64,000 nucleotides of DNA, from assembly GCA_027924585.1 (NCBI GenBank), contig BSBM01000606.1:12405501-12469500 (forward strand), written 5' to 3'. Source of the DNA: Larix kaempferi (taxonomy: Eukaryota; Streptophyta; Pinopsida; Pinales; Pinaceae). The first letter of the stretch is position 1; the number at the start of each line of letters is the position of its first letter. The position numbers and the translations under genes are program-made. Below the pieces are notes generated by a model. The model was not told the DNA's origin and did not search any database. It saw only the letters and a list, made by a program, of their open reading frames with translations. This document shows, piece after piece, positions 11,290-25,059 of the stretch.

Positions 11290-12689
11290 TCAATGGCAAG
11301 GACATCTACCCACTATGCTCAAAGAATATCAAGCACAACCTCATATTGAATGATATGTGGGATGACATCTTTGAATGAAACTATAATGGTAGAGAACGTG
11401 ATGTTTCATCCAAAAAGCTTAAAATAGACAAAGATCTTCCCATATCGAAAGACAAAGATAAGAAGGAATATATAGTGATCATTGCTACAATAGGTGAAGA
11501 GGTGCGTCAACATGTAATATATACTAAAACTTCATACTATGTTTTACAAATAAGATGAAATATTTGTATCATTCACATCTTGAATTGGAGCTCATTCAAT
11601 TGTTGTTGAATTTGTTTGGCCTAGAGTTTAAATTTGATTAAATTTGAAGATCCCATGGCTATGATATATGAGATTCAAGCCATCAAATTAATGCATGGAA
11701 TTAAGGGCTCTAGCATGAATGTAGAAATTCTCCCATTGAATTCATTAAGTTCATCAACCCCATATAGTCACATTATCCTAAGTCACTCCAAGATAGTGGG
11801 AAACTGGAAGACCTTAGCTTGGATAGTCTAGTGGAGACAATTTCAAAACAAGAGAAATCCTTTCCAAATAAGACAATTGATCCCACTATAGAGATCTTGT
11901 GCCTTTTCAAAAAAGGGAGGAATTGATAACATGATTATTCCATCAGAGATGGAATAAAAAGAGGACGAAGATGAAATAATTTCATCCGCAGGGGTACTAA
12001 CAACCATGGTAAGAGATCTCATCTTCAATGTGTTTAATGTGGGTGGAAAATAAATTAGGTATTAAAGAGATGAAAAATTTATTGGAAGAAGATCACAGAG
12101 AATAGAGAGCATAAAGAAGATAGAGGTAAAGATCATGGGCTTGGTAAAACTTGTGAATCTACTCATTTCATTTCATTTTTTCACTTTGTAATGTTGGAAT
12201 AGATTAATTTTGTTCAAAACTTCATTTTCATATTGCAAAGATACTCAGTTTCTTAACACTGGTGCAACTTGCCACGTGACAATTTTTTTATAACAGGAAC
12301 GATTATTATATAAAAAAAGGGCGTGGTTATTAACCCAATCGGCAAGGTACAATTTATAGTCAATTACCCGAGAGCAAACTCAGCACTAATTGATAGCCTG
12401 TAGAAGCTATTACTGTTTGAACTTGTGAATGAATATCAATATGCTTTTTATCTGCAAAGAATATCTCATGCTGTAAGAGCAATTACATATGTAAAAAATT
12501 GACAATATAGTGACGGTAAGTGAATAACGAATTAGAAGAAATAATGACTGTCAGTGAGTGCGATTCCCAATAAAGACCTTTGAAAAAAATCATTGTAATT
12601 GCTGATGACATTGTGAATATGCTATTAGCTGTCAGTGTTTGCTTCACGTTACAATTTTTGAGCATCTGATTCAGATCAATTAGAGAGAG

Positions 12690-12965
12690 CTTCCTGCGCT
12701 GCTGATTTCTATGAGTAATATCTACCATCAATTTATTTAATGGATTACTGTGTCAAGTTATAAAACTGAGAATGCTCTGTTGTAGAAGCCCGTGGAATGC
12801 TAAGATACAGATAGTGAAATGCTGTGGTTCCCGCGCTGCTGATTTCGATGAGGATTATCTGCAATCAATTTAATTGATGGAATAATTTTCCAAGTTATAA
12901 GACTGAGAAAACTCTGCTGTTGAAGACTGAGGAGTGCTAAGATAATAGTCAATGAAGTGCTGAGG
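12690..12965. repeat. Imperfect tandem duplication (~137 bp) in the LINE 3' region
   Basis: GCGCTGCTGATTTC occurs at 12696 and 12833, each followed by similar text (ATCAATTTA...TTTAATGG / ATCAATTTAATTGATGG), TAAAACTGAGA/TAAGACTGAGA and GTGCTAAGATA-like ends. Two copies. Confidence 0.75.
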
Positions 12966-13408
12966 TGATTATAATCCTGAAAATGATCTAGAAATGCGAT
13001 TGATAGAATGGAGCTGAGACAGAGCCTGCCCTGATGTGGTTGATAAACTCATACTCTTGGAATGAGTGGTATTTGCTGTCAAACCCAATTGCCCTATTGA
13101 AGAAGACGATGGTCAGACTCAAGGAATATCATGTAACTCGCTTTCTGTACTGGAGGTTTAGAGGATTCCTTGATTGAGCCTGCTGGATGCATTCGCTTCA
13201 ATATCAGCTTCAATGTTCAAGTTTCTTAATATATGGAATGCCTTGAATTGGATGAACATGCTAGAAATTTGCCTTATACACTGAATGATTCACTTAAGAG
13301 CTAGATTGTTGCAGCTGGTAGTGTCATTGAGGGCTCTGATAATGATCAGATAATGATCAGAGAATCTCCGAATACGTATAAATTGTCAATATTTTGTTCT
13401 TTGGCGAT

Positions 13409-14905
13409 CTAACAACCCTTCATCAATGCTAGAGCCTCATCTATATTGTTTGTGCATATTCCCAAGCCCCATCTGAATTTCGAATTAATTGCACCTTCCT
13501 TTGTCCAGAGGATTCCCCCTGCTCCTGCTCCATGATTATTCTTGGAAGCACCATCAAAATGAAGGCTATCAGTATTCTGATTGTTCCTCCACTTTTGGAA
13601 GTCAATTTTATTTAATCTTAGTTGCCACACAGGATAAGTTCTCAACTGTACATCATTGGATGGATGAGGGATAGAGATTCCAATCCAATTCAATTCATTG
13701 TTGCTGAGAATTGCTTCAGTCTTGTATTTGGAGGATTTGAGAGCTTCGATTAGTAAAATTTTGGCCTGGCCTGCTATTTGTAGAGGAGTATAATGCTTAT
13801 CATGGAAGATTGCTTTATTTCTTACTACCCAAATAATCCAGCATGTATATTTAGGGATGGATATCCAAACATGACACCATGGATTCTTAGTAGAGAGGGA
13901 TAGGGGATAACTGGTTTTCCAGTCTTTTAATAGATGGAGAATGGAGCTGAAATGGGGCATGATAATATTTAGATCTTGAAGTAAAAGCTTCCATATGAAA
14001 TTGATGAAATGACAATCTAGGAAAAGATGGGCCAGGGTTTCAAAATTGTTTTGGTAGAAGGAGCACTAGAAAGGCCCACAGAAGCCTCTTTTAATGAGAT
14101 TGTCACCAGTGAGGATTTTGCATTGGATTAAGGTCCAGATAAAGAAATTGATTTTAGGGAGACCTAATGGGTGCCAGGCAATTTTCCATAATTCCTTTCT
14201 TGTTTCATCAAAGTTCTGGAGGGATTTGTAACCGAGAGCAGAGGTGTAGGATCCTGTGGGGCCCCAACCCCGGTCATCTTTTGCCATCAGATGGATTGGG
14301 GCATTTCCTTTGAGCTTCTTTGCAAGAGAAAGTTTGTCAATCTCAAGGTGTGGGATGGTGATAGTTTTATTCCAACTTTTCCAATTGCCGTGATTATCCC
14401 AAGAGCTGAAGTCTTTTAGTGATGTAATTGCTTGTTGCTTGAGCCAGACTGCTATATTTTGTAACTCTTGGATATTTTGCAGTGCATGTTTTCCCATGAT
14501 CTTGTTCGTGAAAATATTAATTTTGCTGCCATTGCCAGGGATCCAAAAGAGACCCTCTGAGAAATATTCTTAAGCTGCCTTACATAGGGTCCAAATACTG
14601 GAGCCCTTGGAGGTTGGCTTTTGGTCAAGGCATCTCAAATAGGTCCCATTTAAATATTTCGTTCTGAGAACTTGACTAACACGATGATTTTTATAATGCA
14701 GAATTTGCCATAGCAGCTTGCCTCCCATTGCCAGATTCGTGTGGTGCAGATCACGAATTTGGAGACCTCCTGAGGATTTTGATTGCTTAATGATGTCCCA
14801 CTTCATGAGATGAATTTTATTTTCATTGTTTTTCCCTCCGGACCAAAGGAAATCTCTGATAAGTTTACTTATTTGATCAGTTGCAGCTTTTGGGTCGAGG
14901 AGAAT
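13409..14905 (-). pseudogene. LINE ORF2 C-terminal fragment: RT thumb/connection, zf-RVT region, RNase H
   Basis: Minus-strand segments in order: about 14905-14570 (KLIRDFLWSGGKNNENKIHL, MKWDIIKQSKSSGGLQIRD), the conserved stretch after the RT domain of plant L1-like ORF2; 14497-14066 (GWGPTGSYTSALGYKSL, WKIAWHPLGLPKINFFIWTL), the zf-RVT region; and 13960-13409 (WCHVWISIPKYTCWIIWVVR, then LHFDGASKNNHGAGAGGILW), the start of an RNase H domain of the plant L1 type. A stop at 14063-14065 lies between the zf-RVT and RNase H segments, and the RNase H frame ends early after DEALALMKGC, so the later catalytic residues are missing. The endonuclease and most of the RT are absent (5' truncation). Confidence 0.8.
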
Positions 14906-15429
14906 GGAAAACTGCTAGACAATGTAGATGTTGTATTATATTTTCTAGTTAATTATAACCTCAAACCCAAGAGAATTGGAACCACCATGTTGAAATTCCA
15001 TGTAGTGTCTTCCGTTTTGTTGAATAATGTTTTCTATCTTCCAAAGTTGTTGAGAAACATGTTGTCTCTTGTGCACATTCGACAACAATGCCATTCCATC
15101 CAGATATTCGATGTGCAAATTGAGATAAGGAGATCCTATGAAAACTTAGTCAACATGACTGGATGGGAAGATGAGAAACTCTTGAATCCTAAAGGTACAT
15201 CCTCAAGAACTCAAAATGTTACATACCACTCTTATCATGAAGAAGTTATATTATCATTGTTTAGAACATATACATTCCACATTCAAGTGGAGTTCTTCTA
15301 GATTAGAATTTTTGTGAAGCAAGAGAAATTGTTATGGGCATTCTTCTTTTATGAGGTAGTATACATGGGATAATTATATTGAAATTTTCTTGGTATAATA
15401 GAAACAATAATTTTCACATTGAATAATCA

Positions 15430-17244
15430 TGAGGAGGGGAGAATAGATTCAACACAATTGGGTGAAGAAGAAATTCTAAACTAATTTATGAAATGAAAAG
15501 ATGTATAAATTATACACAACATAGATCCATATATATATGCAAGATTAGTTCATGCATTAGTATGTGTTTCATCACCCCGAACCCCAATATTGTGGGTTAC
15601 ATTAAGAAGAAAAGGGTCATAGTACTAATTGATTCAGGTAGTTCACATAATTTCATTGATAAAAAATTAATGGAGTGCCTCAATATTTTGTTTCTCTACT
15701 GAAAAGGTTTCAAGAATTATCTATTAATAAGGAAAGTATTGATTGTGAAGGAAACATCCATAACTTTAAACTTAGTATGAGATACTATAATGTATCAAGT
15801 CCCATTTATTCTATTCCCATTGGAGGAGTAGATGTTATGATAAGGATTAAATGGTTGATATCCTTGGGTACAATTTATACAAACAATAATTAATTATTCA
15901 TGATATTTGAATGGGAAGGAGTTCAATATGAACTCAAAGGGTTAAAATATCCACCCTCTCAAATCATTATCTCTAATAGAATGGAGAAGCTCATTAAAAA
16001 TTGTGGTGGTAGAGTTATTGCTAGAATTTATTCTATTGAAGTGAAGCATGAAGATGGAAATATTGTAAATGAGTTAAAATTTATCTTGGAAAATAACCAT
16101 AGAGTCTTCCAATATATTCCTAAAGGACTATATCCATCTAGAGATCATGAACATCAAATTGTACTCATTCTTGGAAGTAATCCTCCTAATAAAAAGCCTT
16201 ATAGATATCCACATCAACAAAAAGGGAAGATTCAGAAAATGGTTCATGGCATGTTGGATGCAATAATTATTCAACGAAGCAAGAGTTCCTTTCCAACACT
16301 AGTAGTGATGGTAAAAATGAAATATAATGCTTGGAGAATGTTGCTTGATAGCATATATTTAGATAAAATCTCCATCAAGATAAATTTCCCATTGTAGACA
16401 TTTTCGAGTTAGATGAGATTCATGTAGTTGCTTACTTCACAAAGTTAGACCTAAAATCATGATACCATCAAATCATATTAAGAGAACGAGACATTCTGAA
16501 AATAACTTTTAGAATACATGAAGGGCACTATGAGTTCTTTGTGATGCCTTTTGGATTAACTATTTCTCCTACTTTTCCTTATGAATAATTTTTTTCAACC
16601 TTATCTTTGAAAGTTGTGTCTGTTTTATTTGATGATATACTTATCTATATAAAGTCATCGAAACAAAACGGTAAACATGTGAATAAAGTCCAACAACTAT
16701 TGACAAAAACAAGTTGTATGTAAAAATATCCAAATGTGCTTTTGGGACACAAAGTAGAGTACATGGGTCATATCGTTTTAAGAGAAGGGGTCAAGGTGGA
16801 TGCTAAAAATATTGAAGCCATTGAAAAATGTCATAATCCTAAGAACATCAAGAGTATTAGAGGAATTTTGGGTCTTGTAGGGTATTACAGGAAATTTGTT
16901 AAGAATTATGCATGCATTCGAGGTTAACTCACATATATCTTAAAGATAAATTCATGTGTATGGAAGGAAGAAGCTACCTTGGAATTATCACTCCTAAAGA
17001 ATGCTACCTATTCTACACCAGTATTAGTGGCACCTAATTTTACCAAAACATTCATAGTTGAATATGGTGTATTGGGCTAAGGAATTGGAGTAGTATTGAT
17101 GCTAGAAGAAAATACATGGTGGAGTCTACATATGAAAAAGAAATGGAATACATTTTGCATGTTGTAAGAAAATGGCTACAATATCTCATTGGGAGACAAT
17201 TTGCCAAGACATACCATGATAACCTAAATTATTTTAAGGAGAAA
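15430..17244 (+). pseudogene. Decayed Ty3/gypsy protease-RT-RNase H fragment
   Basis: Domains in order on the plus strand: protease at about 15610-15870 (RVIVLIDSGSSHNFIDKKLM, then IPIGGVDVMIRIKWL), the RT N-terminal part at about 16100-16400 (PSRDHEHQIVLILGS, PPNKKPYRYPHQQK), a degenerate RT core with LFDDILIY at about 16627-16650 standing for YVDDILIY, then HKVEYMGHIVLREGVKVDA and VGYYRKFVKNYA at 16740-16910, and RNase H traces to about 17200. Frameshifts and stops separate every segment. It stops abruptly at 17244 where an LTR (TGTTGGGATATT) starts, so it was probably the target of that insertion. No Gag, integrase or LTR of its own was found. Confidence 0.75.
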
Positions 17245-17664
17245 TGTTGGGATATTTAGACACATAGGAGTTAGTTTATATCAACTTGCTATAATGTATC
17301 TTTAGGTGAAGTGTGTCTCCTTAATATGCATTACTATGCATTTGTATATTAATAATCCGACATTCAGGATATTTCTAGACATAGAGTGATCTAGCGATTC
17401 ATCCCCTCCTTGATCGTAATAGTCATTGATCAATGGGTTAACACCAGATTGGTCCATGATCTCTATTTAAAGAGCACGCAAGGTCATTTTCTTCATGATT
17501 GATTATGAGAAAGTCATTGTAGCATTGTGTTTCTTTTTCATAATAATATTGTCTCAAGTAGCTATTTGGCTTGGGTCGTCAACTATTTCCCTCTTCTAGG
17601 GTTTTAACTATGTAAAAATCCAGTGTATGAATCTGTGATCTATTTGTGTGAGAAAATTCTCAAG

Positions 17665-19050
17665 TGTAACGTACCCTCCCGTGGTTCCAATGCAAGGAAG
17701 GGAACATGATGACAATATTTGGGATTTTACATAAACTCATCCCATTCATTAGATTCATACACACAAATTCAAGAGTGTGCAGATACAAATTTAGCAAATA
17801 TGCACAGCGGAATTAAAACTCATCCACACATATATCATATGCATACAACATATAAAAAACAGTCATCAATTTAAACATTGCAGAAGTAGATACATAGACA
17901 GAAAAACACTTACCTTCATTGTGCAATTGTCCCAAACAACTAGCTATGTCGCTGCAACGTTCCACCCAACCATAGGCCAGTTGTGTTCATCAATTCTCTC
18001 AACACAATTACCACCCCCGAGCTGGGCATGATTCTTACAAGGAAAAGGGGACATTCAAGATCATACACAGTCAAACAACATTGCATCTAAGCCAAGCTAG
18101 TCCATAGCTGGGTTTATCAGGCTAAATATGAACCTAAGATGCTTGCACTCAAGTTCAAGCCAAACTAATGGACACCCATACCCATACCCCAACATACTCT
18201 TTACACACACAAAAAAACACAGTCATTGCGCATGAATACACATGTTTAACGATGGGATTTACAAACAGGATGGCCATGGGTTTTCCCAAATCGTTTCCAT
18301 CCAAAAACGGATTGTGAGATGGGGAAAAACACTCACAGGGAGGAAAACTAATTCTCTCCCAACTAACTAAGCATTCAATAGCCAAAATGATCCCTATGGG
18401 GCCCCAATTCGATTCCCCTTCTTCCCAACTAGTATACAACACAAAAAATCCCTTCTCCTAGTTGAGAATGAGGGAAAACACAGGATCTTAATGGGGAAAA
18501 ACACCCATCCATCTCCCCACTCGTGAGAGAGCCAAACTGGTTGATGGATAAAAAAAATGGCTTGGGGAGCAATTCATGGATCTTTTCTTTCCCAAGAAGC
18601 AAAACACGATTTTCCTTGCAGGGTGGCTTGCCCATACCCGAATTTGGACAGCCATACCTCTCATTCCCCAAGGCATTAACTACGTCAACCAACTCTTGGG
18701 AGAAATCAATGATTGGGTAGAAAAGTCAACATGGGTAGTTGAGGGTTTGATGGGTTCTCTCATTGACACTTAGCTTGACTTGATTGGCTTAAGGTTTCAA
18801 TGTTTTCCCTCCCAATTCCTTGTAAAATCATGCCCCCATCTCTTGTTGCATTGCATAGCTAGTTGTGGGTATTTTATTAAAATGCATATTTACATGATGT
18901 TTGAAATTCCAATGTGCCTGGCTAGCATGCAAACCATATGCATCAATAAATCGATGGTGGGGCCTTAGCCTTGAGCTCCTCACCATGATTTTATAACAAT
19001 ATTATATCATTTACATTTTAATATAATGGGGTCAAACTAGGGATGTTACA
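17665..19050 (-). repeat. Left LTR (3' LTR) of the non-coding element, 1,386 bp
   Basis: Starts TGTAACGTACCCTCCCG and ends GGATGTTACA, matching 35343-36727 over its full length. In the first ~157 bases I count about seven mismatches between the two LTRs by eye, so the insertion is moderately old. Confidence 0.9.
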
Positions 19051-19065
19051 TTTCCCCCCCCCTCG
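19051..19065 (-). other. Polypurine tract of the non-coding element
   Basis: Minus strand CCGAGGGGGGGGGAAA directly abuts the 3' LTR, the expected position for plus-strand priming. Confidence 0.75.
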
Positions 19066-22000
19066 GAATAACACCATCCTCGATGTTCCAATACTTAGGA
19101 ATAAATACCCACTTTACACATATCCAAAATTTCACAAAATGTGGTAGGTCTGTCTTGTGTTCATCTCTTTACTTTGAACTTTCAGGATCAAGTCCTTTGG
19201 CTTCCACAAGTTGGTCCTGCTGACTTTGATATTCCATCTCTACAGGTGGGCATTTCTATATAGCGATCCCTTTCTTTTATTTACCTTCTAGCTGATCTAC
19301 AAGTCTGGAATTTTATGGATGCCATGTTTCTTGCTATCTTGGAAACTATTAGAGGAATATTTTTAGACAAATCAAATTGCTTTTGGCCTGCTGCCATGAT
19401 CAGTGTGCACAATTGGCTCTCACGTTTCTCACTAGCAACACTTGGCTAGTACTATCTGCACTAAATGGCTTTCAATGTCTCACCCGTGAGACTCATCATG
19501 GCAATTCTTGTTAGGACAAGCATTACACAATATTAAAATTAGCCAATTATTTTTCCAATTGACTTGGAACGTCCATGCTTTACTCAGGAGACTTCCACAC
19601 ATTTCATGCTTTCCCAACATACACATGAACTCATTCGCGTTCATCCTTTCATAGGAAAATAACTATTTCAACATTCACAATCCATTTCAAGCAATAAACA
19701 CAATCAACTTCCAATCACAACATGCATTCAACAATCCTTTGTTTATGAAATGCATTAATCAAAAAGGAAAGAGAAGAGTAAGAGTTCCCCCCTCTTAGTC
19801 TTGTTCCAATCCGGAGCCACACGACAACTATGGTTTTCGTGCTCCTTAGCCTCTTTCACTTCAATGTGAATGCTTGACTTGCCTTTTCTTAGCTATGACA
19901 CTTGGTGTCTAAGGTCTCTCTAATGCTTTTCAACTAGGGAACCCTTCCCAATTGTTGTTTATAGAACCTTTGGCTGCTAGGACCCACACATGTCCACTAG
20001 CACCATCTTTCATTACTACTCATACTGAGCTCTTTAGGACGATCTTATGTCCACAGGCATCCCTATGATGGCTTCATAGCCCTTGATTCCAACAATACCC
20101 ATACTCAAACATTGAATCATTTCACATGTTTAGTTTATTTTCATAGGGTTTATCTCTAAACAATAGTTTGAGAAATCATAACCAAATCAAATACACATGT
20201 ATTTTCATAAGCAAGAAGCTGCAAGATAAACAAATACTTATATGTATTGGATGTCTTTAGTTTATTCCACAGGATCCTTCTTCGCTTTATAAGCCTTGGA
20301 TTTCCTGTGGTTACAATAACGAATGTTGGGCTAGCACACAGGCTACTACACAATCATTCGAATTTCAATGCCAGGCCAGTACGCCGATTGGGTTTTATCA
20401 ATTAATTAATGAGTGTTTGGCTAGGACGCCGGCTGCTCCACAACATGAAGTGGTTAATTCTCCCACCAACTATTCTGTGAATTTATCGAGCATCACTTAC
20501 TCTCTGGATTACCAAGAATTTTATTGCCCAACTAGTTACTCTCTGGATTTACCAAGGATTTTAGTGCCTAACCAATTACTCTCTGGATATACCAAGCATT
20601 TTAGCACCTAACCAGTTACTCTTTGGATTTACCAAGAATTTTATAGTTCTTTTAGGGTCCTTGATTTCCTGCAATGACCAAAGTTTCCAACAAAGAAACA
20701 ATAGTGTATTAGCTTAGTTGTTAGAAATAAATGAAAATGAAAATAAATGAAAATGAATACTTATCTGTATTGTGCATTTCCTTTCTGGTCCACAGGATCC
20801 TACTTCGCTCTACAAGCCTTGGGATCGCCTATGGACTTGGATGTTTGGCCAGCACGCATGCTGCTCAACAACATCAAATAGTTAATTCCCAAATAGTACA
20901 CCTTCACGCCGACTAGATTTACCAAGCATTCATGGTGCCCAACCAGTCCCATACCTGGTTGGCCCTCTCCATTGCCGAGCCAACACATCCGTCTGGTTCA
21001 TCATCCAATAGAAGGAAACTGCACCACCGACAATTATAGGTCAAGGCTCTACCACTTTGCCTTAGGCTTGCATAAGCCTTTCACACGTGTCATAACCCTT
21101 CATGCGCATAACAATTCTTCATCCACCCAAGGATGGCACTCTTTCTCCGGTGCAAACCAGTGGTTCCCTTTAGGAAATTTATAGGTGACTTCCTTGACTG
21201 CAGGCTAGCATGGCCCCACAATACCCACAACATCCAATAAAATAATGCCAAACCAGTGCATCGACTAGGTTTATTAGGCATGCAACAACCCTTCATCAAT
21301 ACCTCCACAACAACCATTCATTATGTATTTTTTTTCCGTCTGCAACACCAAATTGCATCTGTTTTAGCTGATAACACAAGATGGATAAGGAAACTCATCA
21401 GTATTGCTGCTCTAAAATTGAAGCATAATTCATACATTCACTATCAAGTATTGAAACACTAGGAATGCGTCCATTCCCTTAGGGTGTAGTCAATATTGAC
21501 AACCCTATCATAACCCAGCACCAGAAAGGTGTGCACTCCATTTTGGATGTGAGACATGTAGGCCCTAATCATACTTAAGTAGTCTGGAATAATAATGAAA
21601 TAATAAAACATGCTTTGCATATTAAATCTAATAATCAGACATGTATATTCCGAGTTAGGGTTACAAAATACTTATCCCTTTTCAGATGTATCTTTCCTTC
21701 ATTTGCGAAGAATGGGGCTCCCTTCTCTGAGTCAACAGTTCTTCGGTTTGCCACCCCAATACTTTCACGTTCCATAACTAACACATGCCTTCTTGGAATA
21801 ATTTCACCATTTCACTCACATGGCTTCCCAACATGCAGTGTAGCTGGGATATTAACAAACTTACTATGGTGTTTCACCCGAAACCAATTTCCAAACGATG
21901 GGGTCCTTCCCATCTAGTTTGGCTTCTGCAGGCCATCATACATGGTTTTCCTGCAATGTGTCATCCTGGCACACTTATCAAATAGCCAAACAATCAACAA

Positions 22001-23026
22001 AATTTAACAATAACTTCAAATCTGATTGTTTCATAACCAATCAATGGCATTAATAATCAAATTCAACATGAATTTACAATTCTGTCTACTACAGAAATTG
22101 ACTTGCTTAGTCATGGGGTTATCCTCATATTGTTTGGCCCTTGTAAGTGGTATCACTCTGTCCATTATGGTTTTACACTGGCTGCCATACATGAACATCC
22201 ACTTACAACATGTCCTCCTCACACACTTTTTATATAAGCCAAACAGTCATTAGCAATTATTAGCAAAATTTCCAATCTGAAATTTACAAATCTGTTTTCG
22301 TACAGAATTAGATTTGCGACCATGGGATTATTCTTATAAATTTAAATCAAACAATTTTCAGATCACAACCATGAGAACCTTCTCATAACCTTTGGCTTCT
22401 GCACATGGTAGATCCTGATCTTTACTATGGACTTATCCTCGTTTCCATATGCATGACTTTCCTAGACCTGAAATCTTAACTTCAATAAGCCAAACAGATT
22501 ATGAGTATCTATGCATATAATCTTTTCATTGCTACAATAGTCACTAAAGTGATCTCAGAATTATAACGCTCAATAATTTAAACAGTTTCAGCTGTTAAGA
22601 TTTGAAATGCAATGAAATATATATATATATATATGCATCATCATCATAGTAAAATTGCAAGACACGGGTACACTATCCATGCAATTTAAATAAAACTCCA
22701 ATATTCATTACTACATAGCCATATTCTTTTTATGCAACTCTGTCCTTCCAACAGAGCACTCTGGTAGCCCATCAACATGACTACCTTCTTTATGCAATCA
22801 TTTTCCTGCATTCATAGCAGCTCATGAAACGATCTCAGAATTACCTCTAATTGGTCATTTCACCCATTATCTAATTGCAATGAAACATACATAACACAAT
22901 AGTGCATTCCCACAATGCATCACAACATGTGTACCCATACACATGCATGCCCATATACAATGTTTACACCAAATTTTCAGTGCATTCACCCAATGCATAT
23001 CCACAAGATTTACAAAATCTTTCAAG
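19066..23026. other. Internal 3' half of the non-coding element; no gene
   Basis: About 4 kb without a supported gene on either strand. It holds local duplications: a 40 bp tandem repeat at 20501-20650, a repeated block with CCACAGGATCC and CTTCGCT at 20260-20330 and 20790-20840, and an AT dinucleotide run near 22618-22636. The short frames show no domain. Confidence 0.7.
20501..20650. repeat. Four tandem copies of a ~40 bp unit
   Basis: TCTCTGGATTTACCAAG-like units start at 20501, 20540, 20580 and 20620 (spacings 39-40 bp), each followed by ATTTTA and CCTAACCAGTTAC-like text. Confidence 0.85.
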
Positions 23027-23031
23027 GCATA

Positions 23032-23804
23032 TGTAGCTAGGGTTTTAACCCTAGTTTGTGCAAATGAACACCTACTAAGGAGAAGGGCCTCCTTAGTAGT
23101 AGTTCAATAAATAGTAAATTTAAACAGTAAAACAGTACAAAATCTAAGCTAACATGTGCATCAACAGGAAATAAAAAGACAATGACAAGATAATAAAATT
23201 TTTCTTTTGTATTATGATATGATCAAAGTTACATTTACCTCAGATATGGAGGTTGGTAGAGCTCTTGCAGTAGCCCAGGAGGGGTGCTTCCATGCTCCAA
23301 TGGGTTCCTTCTCTTTCTCCAAGGTCCTTGGATAGTGGGCCAAAAGGGGCACTCAAATGGGAAAACTAGCTCAAATGGTGAGCTAGGGTTTCACGAGTGA
23401 TTTTGGCAGAGTGAGGATAGGATAGATTGTGGATATGAAATGGGGAGCCTCCATCACCTATTTATAGGTTTTTTAGTGGTGGAGTGTTGACCCATGGTTT
23501 TTGGCACCATATGGTTTAAGTCAATTGTTTTAGGGTTTTTACTTCCTTTTTCCCTCTTTTTCCTCTTTTTTATATTTTTTATTCCCTTTTACTTGATTTT
23601 TGGGAATTTAGAGCCTTTTTAAAGGGTTTTTGCTATCTTTTGAGGAAATTTAAATTATTTTAGGGGGCAAAAAGGGTTTTTTTGGCATGTTGGTGGCTTT
23701 TTAATGGTTTTTTAAGGTTTTGGAGAAAAATATGGTGGGAAAAATAGACAAATGAGTCATGTGGTGAGGGAGATGAGGTAATGAGCACTTTTTAGGTGTT
23801 AACA
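23032..23804 (-). repeat. Left LTR (3' LTR) of the Gag-protease element, 773 bp
   Basis: Begins TGTAGCTAGGGTTTTAACCC and ends AGGTGTTAACA. It has a TATA-like CCTATAAATAGGTG on the minus strand (plus 23456-23469). It carries about 29 bp (around 23473-23505) that the right copy lacks. Confidence 0.9.
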
Positions 23805-25059
23805 GATTGCCCCCTAATGTGTGAGGGCAGGAGCTCATCGTATGGCCAATAGAAATCATAGGTCTTTTATGGTTTTCCTAGGGTGTGGAGAAGAGAAGAA
23901 ACGGACTGGAGACTGGAAGAGTGGTCCCGAAGCAACTGCAAAAACTGAAAATACATGACCTCAATAATGAATGAGGAATAATTTGAATATATGGACGAGG
24001 TAGGCATTTCCATGCTCGTATCAAGATATAGAAATAAAAATGAATCCCAAAAAGGGGGATCTGAACAATACATGAAACTACTGTGTACATCATAAGGGTC
24101 TAGAGGGGACATAAATTTGGGATATACTCCTGGTCAGACCGTACCAAAGCTGAAGAATTGATACAGTGTTGCTGAGTGTGGTACTAGAGGAACTGATGAG
24201 CTATTGGATTTGAAGATACCCAATAATGGGGTGAAAACAATGACAGAGAGTCACAACCTCAACGGTACACTGGACTGTAGCTGAACTGGGTACTCAAGGA
24301 AGCGTATGAGTGGATGGATTCTGAATACTGTCGCCAATGCAACCCGGATATCCATGGGAACATATAACGGGGTGTTCCAAAGTGACTCACCAATGTACTA
24401 GAGGTTGGGGGAGTCCAGGGTATTCGACCAATAACTGAAGGGATGTATACCCTACATGAATCACAGCGGTGCGATCAAGGTGTTGAAGTCGAGCATGTGA
24501 GAAACAACCATTCGGAGAGGCACTGAGGACTCCACTCAAAATGGTCCGTAGGCACTGACCACAGATGGTGATGAGTCCAAGGCACAGGGACCTCTGGGTC
24601 TATCCTCTGGAATAGATGGGATGGCGTCGACAGAGGGAGACCTGCAACTAGCAAGGCAATGATGTTTCCTTGACGGGAGCACGAGGTGGATAAACAAGAG
24701 ATGGTAGGATTGCTGTGTAACTGACGTATTGGGAGGGTAGGAAACATGGGTTGTTGGGTGGGGGGGACTCAAACTTCCTTTGTTCAGAGTATGATGGTGG
24801 GGGTGGTTGGGTAGCATAGGACAATGAATTGGGGGAAGGGGATCATAGCTGTTAAAGGACTAGGGATTGTGACTGTAATGAGGGATACTCAAGTTGATGT
24901 AGGATGAAACGAGACTCAAAGGATGGTATATCGCATAATACTCTAAACAAAGGTGACCTTATTGGGGGTGCTGCTGAGATGAGTGATCATAGTGTCGAGA
25001 GACACCGGTGGGGCCTTCTTCATGGTTTAAGGAGCTGGAAGAAGGGATAGAAGAGTGCT

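Larger units (their letters stand above)
12284..14917 (-). mobile_element. 5'-truncated L1-type LINE inserted into the copia protease
   Basis: A minus-strand LINE: ORF2 C-terminal coding at 13409-14905, a 3' region at 12291-13400, and a short T run at 12283-12289 that represents the poly(A) tail. The hexamer GACAAT occurs at 12278-12283 and 14918-14923, a plausible target duplication, and removing the insert rejoins the copia coding frame. The 5' end is cut within the reverse transcriptase C-terminus, the usual outcome of incomplete LINE reverse transcription. The duplication is short and overlaps the T run, so the exact ends are uncertain by a few bases. Confidence 0.6.
11290..15301 (+). pseudogene. 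Decayed Ty1/copia gag-protease element, split by a LINE
   Basis: Left part: at 11805-11930 the frame reads EDLSLDSLVETISKQEKSF then ILCLFKKGR, typical of the end of a plant copia Gag (UBN2-type). At about 12251-12283 the frame reads FLNTGATCHVT, a copia aspartic protease site (usual D-T-G changed to N-T-G). Right part: from 14918 the frame continues through LLNNVFYLPKLLRNMLSLVH and HSIQIFD, the segment that normally follows the protease and leads to the GAG-pre-integrase domain. The two halves join across the LINE at 12284-14917. Multiple stops, and the Asp-to-Asn change, make it non-functional. LTRs were not identified. The frame fades near 15301 and a gypsy fragment follows. Confidence 0.6.

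Noticed and set aside
18429-18773. Several overlapping frames, repeated at 36199-36470
   Set aside because: They lie in both LTR copies of the non-coding element, so they are LTR sequence and not genes.
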